Assembly: GCA_045126355.1 (NCBI GenBank)
Contig: JBGVOE010000017.1
Location: 1-64,000 of the forward strand
Source of the DNA: CAZSIA01 sp045126355
GTDB taxonomy: Bacteria; Bacillota_I; Bacilli_A; Acholeplasmatales; Anaeroplasmataceae
Direction: 5' to 3'
Length of the DNA stretch: 64,000 bases
In this document: positions 50,501 to 58,364 of the stretch, one piece after another
Position numbering within the stretch: the stretch's first letter is position 1
Layout of the letters: the number at the start of each line of letters is the position of its first letter
Position numbers and translations under genes: made by a program
Notes under the pieces: generated by a model
What the model was told of the DNA's origin: nothing
What the model saw: the letters and a program-made list of their open reading frames with translations, nothing else
The model's database searches: none

Positions 50501-53500
50501 TCAACTAAAGTAGATCAAACACAAACAATTGAGGTTAAATTTATTCCTGCAAATGGAGTGAATTATGCTGAAGTAGTTGTTGATGTAACAATTCCAATTA
50601 ATGCCGTAGCTTCATTAGGATATAACGGTACATATTATGGTAGCGTTGAAGCAGCAGTTACTGCAGCTAATAGCAAGGGTAGTGGATATGTTTATGTATT
50701 ACCACAAGATAGTTATATTCCTTCTATCAAATCTGATTTAACAATTAATAGTGGAGTAACATTAATATTACCATGTAAAGATGGAGCAATCGATGCTACA
50801 ACATATTTTATGAATGGTTCTGCTCAAAATGTTGTTTACTCTAAATTGTACATTCCTTATGGTGTAACATTAATAGTTAATGGAAAATTAAATATTACGG
50901 CAGAGGTTGACCCTGGAGGAAATCCAAATTCAGCTATAGTTCTAGCACGTGGTGTTTTAATGAATGATGGTAAAATTATAGCTAGTGGTGGAACAATTAA
51001 TGCATATGGGTATATTAAAGGAAACGTTAGAGAAAATGACACTACTGGAAATGGCTCTATAGAATTGATAAATTCTACACTAAATGATGTATTTAGAATA
51101 TTCAATTGGCCAGGTGGTAATAATGCGCTTGCATTGTCAAATGAAAAAGTAGTTCCGTTTACTGCATATTCATATCATAACGTTAGTTGTACATTGAAAA
51201 TTAATGCAGGATCTACATATTCCTCAACAGCAATCGTAGAGGTTGCTCAAATGGAGATTTTAGGTCAGACTATTGGTGGTCCATCTGCAAAAACTGTTAC
51301 CCTTGTAGGAAACGGTGGATTATTCGAATTAAAAAATGGATATATATTTAAAACAGTTGAGGATCTTACTAATATAGGTGTAAATTCATCATATATATCT
51401 ACAAATCAATCTATGGCTTTAAGAGGTGTCTTTGAAGTTTATGGAGATGTTGATGATAACAGTATTCACATTGAAGAAAAAGTAATGAATATTGCTGGTA
51501 TAGATATTACAACTGGACCTGATTGTCCAATGCCTATTGGTATGATGAAAGTAAATATAATGAGTGGTACAACTCTAATTGATACAAACTCATATAAATT
51601 TTTACCTGGATCTGAATTATATATTAACGATGGTGCTATTTTAAATATTGCTTCTAATGTTAGCATTATATTCTATGATGAATATAAAGAAGAATATCCT
51701 TATACTCAAGGTGATTCAAGCGTTCCAGCAGGTAACTCAATAGGTTATTATAGTAAGATAACAGAATGGATAAGATTAAAAGGTGAAACTGATGAATTTG
51801 GAGCGCAATTTAAAGTTGCAGGAAAATTACTATGTTATGGTGGAGTTGCTGGAATTATTAAAGGGGAAGGTTCTGGAACTATAATTATTAGTAATACTGA
51901 ACCAGAAATACGTGAATTAACATCACTTACATACGGTTCGACTCTGAACTCGTCAGCTTCAACTGATAAGTTTACCTACACAGCTGAAGGTTACTTAAAT
52001 GGTAATACTAGTGAATTAGAAAAATTTAATAATAATGTTACTTATTATTATAATAGTGTAACAAACACTTGGGGTACACCAATCAAAATTAATTATGTTA
52101 CTAATTATTCTGGATTATCGATTTCTTCAGATACTGTTTTTAATGGAAGTGCTGGATATATAATCCCTGACTCTAAACTATTCTCTATTTCTAGAAATGG
52201 TTATACATTGCAATGGTATACTGATTCTAGTTTGACAACATTATATGACACACTAAATGGTATTAAACCTCCAAAAGATGTTACTGAAATAACTTTATAT
52301 GCTAAGTGGATACCAAATGAATATAATGTATCATTTGATTCACAAGGTGGAACGAATGTTGATTGTATCACTGTAACTTATACTCAATCATATGGAACAT
52401 TACCAATACCAACAAAGCCTGGCTATGTATTTACAGGATGGACATTAGATGGTAATTCAATTACTGAAGTTGATGTTGTCAATAAGTTTGAAGATCATAC
52501 ATTAGTTGCTACTTGGGAAGCTGCGACTTATACTGTAACATTTGATTCAAATGGCGGTTCAAGTGTTGATAGTAAGATAGTAACATATAATACAGCGTAT
52601 GGAACATTACCAACACCAACACTTGATGGATTCTTATTCAAAGGATGGAAATTAGGTGATGTATCCATCACTGATAGAACTATTGTTACTACAACAAGTG
52701 ACCATGTTTTAGTTGCTCAATGGGAAGAAAAGACACAAGTTTATGTGGTAACATTTGATTGTAGTGATTATGATGGTACAATAAAAGAAATTGAATATAA
52801 TGCAAATTCTAATTATGGAGAATTAGAGGCTTTAATTAAAGATGGTTACACATTTATAGGATGGTACTCTGTTGAAGATGAAATGATGATTCATTCAACA
52901 AACATCGTCACAAAAAATGTAACATTAAAACCGAAATTCACTTCAAATACATATACAATAGTATTTGATGGAAATGGCGGTAGCGGAAATATGAATTCTC
53001 AAATTCATACATATGATGAAGAATTAACATTGAGCACGAATACGTACTCTAAGAACGGTTATAAATTTGCTGGCTGGTTATATGATGGTAAGTTATACTC
53101 TGATATGGCCAATGTTAAAAATTTAACAATAATTGCAGATGATAATATAACATTTATCGCACAATGGACTGGCATAGAATACGTAGTTGACTTTAATGCA
53201 AATACCGGAACTGGAGGAATGACTCAACAAGTTCATACATATGGTAAAGAATTAGCTTTAAGTGCGAATTTATTTACAAAATCAGGATATCATTTTGTAG
53301 AATGGAATACAAAAGCAGATGGCAATGGAACGGTGTATAGTGATGAACAAATAGTCACTAACTTATCTTCTACAGAAACAGAAGTTATTACTCTATATGC
53401 TCAGTGGTCTCCAAATACATATATAGTTGTATTTGATGGTAATGGTAAGGAATTAGGCGATATTCAACAGATGGAAGTTGTAAATGGAGTTGAATTTCAA

Positions 53501-54550
53501 TTACCAGAAAATAAATTTAGTAAAACGGGTTATACATTTAACGGTTGGTTATGTACAAATAATAATGAGTCATATATTGATAAAGCATTATGTACATTAA
53601 GCAATTTTGATAATAATTCTACAGTTACATTTGTTGCCCAATGGAAGGCAAATAAATATACTGTCTCATTTAACTCAAATGGCGGCTCAAGTGTTGAAAG
53701 TAAGCCTGTAACATATAATACAGCGTATGGAACATTACCTACTCCTACAAGAAGTAATTATACATTTGACGGTTGGTATTTAAATGATGAAAAAATAACA
53801 AATACATCTGTTGTTAAAACTGCTAGTGACCATACATTAGATGCTAAATGGAGCCGAACTTGTCTTGCTGAAGGAACGTTAATTACAATGGCTAATGGAA
53901 CTAGAAAACCAGTTGAAGAATTGCAAATGGGCGAAATGGTATTAACATGGGATCTAGAGATTGGCGGATATAGATTTGTTCCTGTGTTAGTTCCTGTATA
54001 TCATGGCACTGATGAAACTAATATTATTAATTTAGTGTTTGACGATGGAACAATTGTAAGAATTATTGCTGAACACGGATTCTTTAGTTCAACAATAAAT
54101 AATTGGATTTACATAAATGAATACAATTATTTAGATTATATTGGATATTCATTTATAAAAGAATCTGATGATATTGTTGGTAATAAATGCGAAACAGTTA
54201 AATTAGTTAATTCGTTTATTACAACTGAAACAACTGGAATATATTCAGTAGTTGCTGCATATACTATTAGCTGTTACACAGAAGGATTATTGTCTATAAC
54301 TCCACCTGAAGGAGCATATGGATTATTCCATTACTTCGATATTGGCGATGAAATGAAATATGATGAAGAAAAGATGAAACAAGATATCGAAATGTATGGT
54401 TTATATACTTATGAAGATTTAGAATTATATGTTACAAAAGAAGAATTTGCTGCATTAAATCTTCAATATCTAAAAGTTTCAGTTGGCAAAGGTTTAGTTA
54501 CTGAAGAACAATTATTTGCAATTTTACAAAAATTCTTCCCTAAAATGTAG
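44534..54550 (+). CDS. giant surface protein: MBG repeats, InlB-type repeats, C-terminal Hint domain
   Basis: A 3338-residue exported protein. The signal peptide ends VVTASW, the signature shared by the SipW-type products. Residues about 35-1930 hold about 21 MBG-type repeats of 70-100 residues (pattern I-x-W-x-x-x-x-F-x-Y-x-G, then G-x-Y-x-x-x-N-Y-x-I). A beta-rich stretch (about 2030-2500) follows, then 7-8 InlB B-repeats (about 2510-3108) such as GYTFNGW ending AQW. The C-terminus is a Hint domain: Cys3110 opens CLAEGTLITMANG, VEELQMGEMVLTWD follows, and His3181 lies in IAEHGFF where hedgehog and intein domains have T-x-x-H. A tail of about 100 residues (YGLYTYEDLELYV) closes it. Cys3110 could drive self-cleavage or covalent attachment. 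No LPXTG motif. Confidence 0.85.
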   Translation: MMKKKILIPIFILMISLVAVVTASWQILNFKENKVPSEYFPYEVNAVQNVIYNGQEHDVTVTLTEGSVVDNNDLIIEYYRYSTSIDKDDVIHNITLLQNEKPKHSGIYIAKIYRMVDVTTEDRGVTQEKEEIYNVRLNINKRQVIVSSYADKFIYFGQDTSGVTFGYDIEQALEGSDRGLVAGDELKESSSFVLDAGYKKYQTYGVCTIAISGLYDVNDNYEIIYNPGEFHVKQLPISFSWDTNSLKTIYSGKYQRPSIGTYSTSVEGVDMEELLQNVNFNAIYDTDTTKLINAGLYDVTCTGFDNPNFIFDESVSTDYKDTAFEIEKCKVNYSWYTDTEQKLIFNGESQHQKAYLTSIVDGIDVEMVVDSFKLLENESNNNERDTTYINYKTSGEIEANVNKNGDKLYADLYTIELLSLSNPNYEFAEGSTSTTYKIYPKELTLAWHEDNSFVFSNKPQIVEADEIGLIDNYPSGLYFDGAETNANYVNEETMIPSYTNSDNELITFNKYYSTARVTSTNYYLAEDNIKNEFKITQLEVFITWGSQVEFVYNGQMNSHCPTASIALETGYPDAGLTILGSAVNANSDHLGNKYNGFDDYMAQAKISNTNYKLLENTTCGFKVKASPLVVGINEDLPDGAVSINSTSRSLSRNTSYADITYEYFGKRFIPTAFYEGTLYGDDTCSVDVKYVKDNGTLSAEGALDVGTYLAKTVGLTNTNYSIVEEKSINVVINPRPIYITWDNLEFSYDSESHLPTVSISNLCDIDIPTNPNADPLVYVRVDNSFAQTNANITYTGGNLIAGFNRYPVSLTSNNITNEAGEVVKNYLVYGSRGHNYICSTESLCENTFTIRQAQLTINALKNEITYGDVPSLSKTSHIELVGLKPNDTIDSLTNLTYDINYKQYYDVTNALKNVSYEASWTGVTNTNYEITYNSAEFVVNRKPVTISWDTVTTHVYSSSLWAPAANIIGLVNDDKVSVEIAGKQKDTNVKTGLTYNASIGNLISDDSLDQADNYIISNPDTTQQFTITQKPVTINWTKINLSYTSGLQFAEYEFVGVLNNEDLLETISGKQTDANKNSKGVFGSAYTASITEIGNLNYMFASNADTEEEFYINALGITVNWITPEFSYKGITQLPTISSLSTIYDSDINSVSTNITASSESTVAGFIAGIWAGSHKATAQLTGAKASNYEIINNETFDYNISKAPLEVILNGNTIIYGDAPVDNGYTVKGFENGETVAVLGNSISYTYSYSRYGNIGYYDINASGFTSNNYEITYTKATLTVEARKVEIRFTDLDSYVYKKGAYSPIATVTNLARETDVCRVELTEFINVGEHTSTVVSISNSNYTIVGTNYSHTFTITPKPITINWNGYEGLIYNNKVQELSVGSNDIISGDTVNYTISYTTGGKNAGSHTAKVAIDNNNYTIAVNETTTYTIAKKDINVNWSSDKVIYCNSEVMPEVEVTGFIDGDSSVTVTYNNKGTNVGNYTVNVVLSDDTNYYIATGASCDYEITPKTITINWSDVDYTYRKDYIAPIPTVDGLIDGDTSASITFTYSGDNLVDGKAIYVGNYIAMASVVGQHPANYTIVSGASKDFTITPQEITIKWGELSFDYTGELITPTATAEGLFEGDTCTLTVSGAASEAGTHTVTVTGISNTNYKLPSNSSTTFEIIQTIPTTTLTVTIYGNVTIKYGDDLVLEYTTQAPTGTQSKVYYTISGFRDGDSIDLLGEQLLSLTTNYIKGNNVGTYTITGASGFTLENYEIEYVIVDGEITVNPKEITIEWTQTSFEYDGKPHLPTYTLNGVIGNECDIKFVDDKGNDFAAPTDYRQYMVYISLTNDNGNYIIGGNDFVLLDITQREVGIKWNISGLVYTGSPIIVATLTNSVDDDNVTLVFNKEVKDAGTYTVTITGLQGTNKSNYKLPTENLSKTFIVDKVTPEVTTLPKLPAIFEGQSLTNSQISGGAATLNGTTVPGRFEFYNVNWNSIKFTSSGSSTKVDQTQTIEVKFIPANGVNYAEVVVDVTIPINAVASLGYNGTYYGSVEAAVTAANSKGSGYVYVLPQDSYIPSIKSDLTINSGVTLILPCKDGAIDATTYFMNGSAQNVVYSKLYIPYGVTLIVNGKLNITAEVDPGGNPNSAIVLARGVLMNDGKIIASGGTINAYGYIKGNVRENDTTGNGSIELINSTLNDVFRIFNWPGGNNALALSNEKVVPFTAYSYHNVSCTLKINAGSTYSSTAIVEVAQMEILGQTIGGPSAKTVTLVGNGGLFELKNGYIFKTVEDLTNIGVNSSYISTNQSMALRGVFEVYGDVDDNSIHIEEKVMNIAGIDITTGPDCPMPIGMMKVNIMSGTTLIDTNSYKFLPGSELYINDGAILNIASNVSIIFYDEYKEEYPYTQGDSSVPAGNSIGYYSKITEWIRLKGETDEFGAQFKVAGKLLCYGGVAGIIKGEGSGTIIISNTEPEIRELTSLTYGSTLNSSASTDKFTYTAEGYLNGNTSELEKFNNNVTYYYNSVTNTWGTPIKINYVTNYSGLSISSDTVFNGSAGYIIPDSKLFSISRNGYTLQWYTDSSLTTLYDTLNGIKPPKDVTEITLYAKWIPNEYNVSFDSQGGTNVDCITVTYTQSYGTLPIPTKPGYVFTGWTLDGNSITEVDVVNKFEDHTLVATWEAATYTVTFDSNGGSSVDSKIVTYNTAYGTLPTPTLDGFLFKGWKLGDVSITDRTIVTTTSDHVLVAQWEEKTQVYVVTFDCSDYDGTIKEIEYNANSNYGELEALIKDGYTFIGWYSVEDEMMIHSTNIVTKNVTLKPKFTSNTYTIVFDGNGGSGNMNSQIHTYDEELTLSTNTYSKNGYKFAGWLYDGKLYSDMANVKNLTIIADDNITFIAQWTGIEYVVDFNANTGTGGMTQQVHTYGKELALSANLFTKSGYHFVEWNTKADGNGTVYSDEQIVTNLSSTETEVITLYAQWSPNTYIVVFDGNGKELGDIQQMEVVNGVEFQLPENKFSKTGYTFNGWLCTNNNESYIDKALCTLSNFDNNSTVTFVAQWKANKYTVSFNSNGGSSVESKPVTYNTAYGTLPTPTRSNYTFDGWYLNDEKITNTSVVKTASDHTLDAKWSRTCLAEGTLITMANGTRKPVEELQMGEMVLTWDLEIGGYRFVPVLVPVYHGTDETNIINLVFDDGTIVRIIAEHGFFSSTINNWIYINEYNYLDYIGYSFIKESDDIVGNKCETVKLVNSFITTETTGIYSVVAAYTISCYTEGLLSITPPEGAYGLFHYFDIGDEMKYDEEKMKQDIEMYGLYTYEDLELYVTKEEFAALNLQYLKVSVGKGLVTEEQLFAILQKFFPKM
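52580..53739 (+). repeat. identical 32-base segments in two InlB-type repeats
   Basis: The 32 bases at 52580-52611 recur unchanged at 53708-53739 (both read TAACATATAATACAGCGTAT within). They code for VTYNTAYGTLP in two separated repeats. Silent positions are identical too, a sign of recent duplication or gene conversion. Confidence 0.75.
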
Positions 54551-54634
54551 TTTTACAAATGTGTTAGTAAAATAAAGTTTAATAATATCAATTATTTGAA
54601 ATACTAATGTTATATGATAACTTCATAAAACTTG

Positions 54635-54663
54635 AGGCAATCACTTAATTGTGGTTGCCTTTA
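54635..54663 (+). terminator. terminator after the giant-protein gene
   Basis: AGGCAATCAC (54635-54644) pairs with GTGGTTGCCT (54651-54660), ten pairs with one G-T, followed by TTTAG. It probably ends the long gene run, though the T tract is short. Confidence 0.65.
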
Positions 54664-54765
54664 GTCATTTAATAGAGTAATAAACAAATTAATGAATTTT
54701 ATAATTTAAAATAATAATAAAAGATTACTTTTGTTTTCTAACCTTTAATTTTTATTAAAAATAAT

Positions 54766-54788
54766 TATAATTAATAGTAGGGAAGGAG
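54766..54788 (+). promoter_or_regulatory. -10 box and ribosome site of the phosphoesterase gene
   Basis: TATAAT at 54766-54771 without a clear -35, and AAGGAG at 54783-54788. The spacing from AAGGAG to TTG 54801 is 12 bases, rather long, and to ATG 54810 it is 21, so the TTG is favoured. Confidence 0.4.
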
Positions 54789-54800
54789 TAAGTCATAATA

Positions 54801-57800
54801 TTGAATATTATGATTAATAGGAAAATGAAGAAAATATTTAATTTTTTTATTTGTTTTTTATTAGTTACCTTTTTATGTTTAACTAATATAAATTTAGTAG
54901 AAGCTTCAGGTAATAGTGTTTATGAAGATGAGTTTAACTATACTTGTTTTGAATCTTCATCTTTATATGATAGTGCTGTTTGGAGTGCTGAAAAAGATAG
55001 ATCAAGACCCTCTGTTGAAGACGGAGTTTTAAAAGCTTCTAAAGGATATTCATTATCTTTTAATTATCAAAAAATAAATGGTTTTGTATTTGATGCTAGT
55101 AAAACATATACTATTAGTTTTGATGTTAAGATAACTAGTTTTGGTGATGATTCAGGATTAGGACGCGAATTATATGTAGCGCCAGGTGGATGGTATAACC
55201 AAATAGAATTAAAGAGTTCAGCTGATAAAGCTATTAGAACTGGTGATAATTATGTTGGTAAAACTGGTGTTGAATATAAATTAAACACACTATATAATGT
55301 TGAGATCCTTTGGGAACCATCTTTAAAGAAGATTACATCAACTTTAAAAGAAAATGGTAAAGTTCTTTCTACTGGTTATCGTACTAATAATGAATATGCT
55401 TCTAATGCATCATATTTAAGTAATTGGGTATTTAGATGTGAAGATGGTGCTTATGAAATGGATAATTTTTCATTTACATATGGTACTATGAAATTTAGTG
55501 AAAATTTTGAATTTGAATCTAATGATAAATGTATGTCTCATAATGGATATTGGGCTTTAGAAACATTAGAAAAAACAGGTACTGCACCTGAGTTTAAAGA
55601 TGGTGTTTTAAAGTTTGATGATAGAGATAGTATTGAATTTTTATGGACTAAATTAGTAGATTATTCTACTGAAAATATTTATTCATTTGAATTTGATGTT
55701 AAAGTAACTGGTTTAGGTGATGGTTCTAATATGGGTGCTGATACTCAAACAAGAGTTTTATATGTAGCACCCGGTGGTTATTATAATCAAGTTCAACTTT
55801 ATACTCTTGATCAAATGATTGTTGCTGGTGAGAGTAGTGTAGTATTTGATTCAGCAAAATATTTAAATAAAACATTACATGTTAAAATCGGGTTACAAGG
55901 TGATACTATTTCATCAAGTATATATGATCAAAACAATAACTTAATAGTATCAGGATTTAGAACTAATGGTGCTTATACTAATATGGTTGATAGAAATAAG
56001 ACAATGGCACGTATGGTTTTAAGATGTGAAGATGGTAGTTGTGAAATCGATAATTTTGTTTTTTCTGAACAAAGTGTTAAGACTGATGTATTAGATACAT
56101 TTGAAGTTTCAGATGATAAAGCTATGACTTATACTTGTACATTAGATTATACTTTAGGAAATGATACATCACTTAAATTAAATGGAAGTAACATTTTATC
56201 TTTATCAAGTAGCACAATGAAAGTATGTAGTGGTTTTGTTAAAGGTAGTTATGGAAGTGGATCATATAAAATTAAATTATATATTAATAAATCACAATCT
56301 TTTGTTAGTGCTGAAGTAACTTTACCTGATGGTGGTATTGTTAGAAGAGGAACATATGATTTAATTAATAAAACTGATAATACATATTCAATCTCACTTG
56401 TATCAAATAGTTCAGATAGTATTAAAGATATTGATAAAAAAATTACTGATGTAAAATTAGATGAATATACTCTTACAAAAGACGAACCTGTTTATGAAGG
56501 TGCTAATGAATTTATTTATAATATAATCTCATCATTTGATGATGCGTCTACTACAAGAAACTTTGCATGGACAACACAATATGCTGATGTTGAAATGGTA
56601 GTAAAATATCGTGTTAAAGGAAATTTGGAATGGGATGTAGTAGAAGGTATAAAAGAAGATGAAGCTATTGATGTTGAAGAAGATTATTTTAAAGCTGATT
56701 TAGTTGATTTAACTCCAGATACAGAATATGAATTTAAAATCGGTATCTTAGACGCTGATGATGATAGTGAATATGACTGGACTAAAGTTTATTCATTTAA
56801 AACAGCACCAAGTGAAATTGATGAATTTACTTTTGTAGCTGTTGGTGATACACAAGGAATGACTTGGCATGGTACAAGTACATCAAATAAAGGATTTATG
56901 TATGCTAAGAGCGCTTATGAACAAGCATTAAAAGAAGTAGAGAATCCAGCATTTATTCTTCATGCAGGTGATGTAGTTGAAAATGGAGATAATAAAATAC
57001 AATGGAATTATTTCTTTAAAGCTTTAGGAGATGCAGGGGCATCAATACCACACTTTGCTGCAATCGGAAATCATGATGTTGTTAGTAAAGGTAGTGACCC
57101 AAGATTCTACTTTGACTTACATTTCAATCATCCTAATAATGGTGGTTCTGAAAAATTGAATCAATATCATGTAAATAAGATTAGAAATACTCATTTAAAA
57201 AGGTTAGCGGAACAAGCTGATGAAACATTCTATTCATTTGATTATGGTGATGCACATTTTATTGTTTTAAATACTGGTAATTATTCTGGTGAGGATAGAT
57301 ATATTATTGAAGCCCAAAGACAGTGGCTAGAAAATGATTTAGAAGCAAATAAGTGTGCTAAATGGACAGTTATTTTATTCCATGAACCTATTTATCATAG
57401 ACTTGGTGGAAATGAAAGTAGACCATGGTTAAATACACTTATTGAAAATTATAATGTTGATTTAGTTATTCAAGGGCATTCTCATTTAGTAACTAGAACA
57501 TACCCTATGAAAGATGGTAAAATAGTTACAAAACTTAATCCAGATCAAATAACACAAGGTGTAGGTACAGTTTATACTACAATCGGTTCAACAGCTTTAA
57601 ATCATGACGGAATGGGTTCTACTAATGTTGAAGAATGTATGTTAATAAATACTCCTATAATGCAACAGTCTGCATATACAACAGTTACTATTAAAAATGA
57701 TAAATTAATTATGACTGTTAAGCAAACTGATGGATTAGTTTTAGATAGTTTCACAATTTTAGCAAGTGGTGAAAAAGGACATACTGGTGAAGAAGAAGTT

Positions 57801-58118
57801 GTTAATAGAAAAGAAGCTACATGCGAAGATGGTTATACAGGAGATATTATCTGTAGTAGTTGCAAAAAAGTTATAAGTAAAGGTGAAGTAATTAAAGCTA
57901 TAAAAGATCATGCTTATGGCGAATGGACTATTATTAAAGAAGCAACTAAAGATGAGGTAGGATTAAGAGAACATTCTTGTACTGTATGTGGCTATAAAGT
58001 TTTAGAAGAATACAGCGCTAGTAAAGGCTGTAGCGGAAGTATTGGAATAACTTTAACAGGACTATCTATTTTATCTATGGCTATATATGTGTTAAAAAGA
58101 CGAAAAAATAATTATTAA
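54801..58118 (+). CDS. secreted purple-acid-phosphatase-like metallophosphoesterase with C-terminal anchor
   Basis: A 1105-residue surface enzyme. A signal peptide (to about residue 35, ending VEASG) is followed by two related beta-sandwich domains of concanavalin type (about 40-225 and 230-430; both have ELYVAPGG or LYVAPGG then YNQ, and RCEDG). An FN3-like domain precedes the catalytic one, as in purple acid phosphatases. Metal-binding motifs: GDTQG (Asp683), HAGDVVENG, GNHD (Asn757, His758), FHEPIYH, GHSHLV. Two CxxC pairs (CSSC, CTVC) follow. The end is GCSGS, a hydrophobic helix and KRRK, so the protein is anchored by its C-terminus. The phosphate substrate is unknown. Confidence 0.82.
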   Translation: MNIMINRKMKKIFNFFICFLLVTFLCLTNINLVEASGNSVYEDEFNYTCFESSSLYDSAVWSAEKDRSRPSVEDGVLKASKGYSLSFNYQKINGFVFDASKTYTISFDVKITSFGDDSGLGRELYVAPGGWYNQIELKSSADKAIRTGDNYVGKTGVEYKLNTLYNVEILWEPSLKKITSTLKENGKVLSTGYRTNNEYASNASYLSNWVFRCEDGAYEMDNFSFTYGTMKFSENFEFESNDKCMSHNGYWALETLEKTGTAPEFKDGVLKFDDRDSIEFLWTKLVDYSTENIYSFEFDVKVTGLGDGSNMGADTQTRVLYVAPGGYYNQVQLYTLDQMIVAGESSVVFDSAKYLNKTLHVKIGLQGDTISSSIYDQNNNLIVSGFRTNGAYTNMVDRNKTMARMVLRCEDGSCEIDNFVFSEQSVKTDVLDTFEVSDDKAMTYTCTLDYTLGNDTSLKLNGSNILSLSSSTMKVCSGFVKGSYGSGSYKIKLYINKSQSFVSAEVTLPDGGIVRRGTYDLINKTDNTYSISLVSNSSDSIKDIDKKITDVKLDEYTLTKDEPVYEGANEFIYNIISSFDDASTTRNFAWTTQYADVEMVVKYRVKGNLEWDVVEGIKEDEAIDVEEDYFKADLVDLTPDTEYEFKIGILDADDDSEYDWTKVYSFKTAPSEIDEFTFVAVGDTQGMTWHGTSTSNKGFMYAKSAYEQALKEVENPAFILHAGDVVENGDNKIQWNYFFKALGDAGASIPHFAAIGNHDVVSKGSDPRFYFDLHFNHPNNGGSEKLNQYHVNKIRNTHLKRLAEQADETFYSFDYGDAHFIVLNTGNYSGEDRYIIEAQRQWLENDLEANKCAKWTVILFHEPIYHRLGGNESRPWLNTLIENYNVDLVIQGHSHLVTRTYPMKDGKIVTKLNPDQITQGVGTVYTTIGSTALNHDGMGSTNVEECMLINTPIMQQSAYTTVTIKNDKLIMTVKQTDGLVLDSFTILASGEKGHTGEEEVVNRKEATCEDGYTGDIICSSCKKVISKGEVIKAIKDHAYGEWTIIKEATKDEVGLREHSCTVCGYKVLEEYSASKGCSGSIGITLTGLSILSMAIYVLKRRKNNY

Positions 58119-58125
58119 AAATTTT

Positions 58126-58160
58126 AAGTTATCACTTTAAATAGTGATAACTTATTTTTT
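58126..58160 (+). terminator. terminator of the phosphoesterase gene
   Basis: AAGTTATCAC (58126-58135) pairs perfectly with GTGATAACTT (58144-58153), then a run of Ts. Confidence 0.85.
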
Positions 58161-58179
58161 TAAATCTTTAAAAAATATT

Positions 58180-58330
58180 TAAAATAAACTTTTTAAATAA
58201 ATTTTCTAAAAAAAGTATATATATTTTATATTATTTAAAATTAAAAATAACTTTATCTTGATTTTTGAGAAAAACGTTATAATTAAGCCATTTTTCTAAT
58301 TTGACAACCGTGAAATTTTATATATAATAT
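58180..58330 (+). repeat. promoter module, copy 1
   Basis: An AT-rich stretch with segments shared with 63822-63977: AAATATTTAAAATA, a GAAAAACG segment, AATTAAGCCATTTTTCTAAT-like text, and the promoter block. TTGACA (58301-58306) and TATAAT (58323-58328) with 16 bp between them are exact consensus in both copies. Here the promoter serves the AlbA-type gene 37 bases downstream. Confidence 0.7.
58301..58328 (+). promoter_or_regulatory. consensus promoter of the AlbA-type gene
   Basis: TTGACA at 58301-58306 and TATAAT at 58323-58328 with a 16-bp spacer, both perfect. GGAG and ATG 58365 follow. Confidence 0.8.
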
Positions 58331-58364
58331 GGGGTAAAATTAATTAAAAAATGGAGATGATTAA

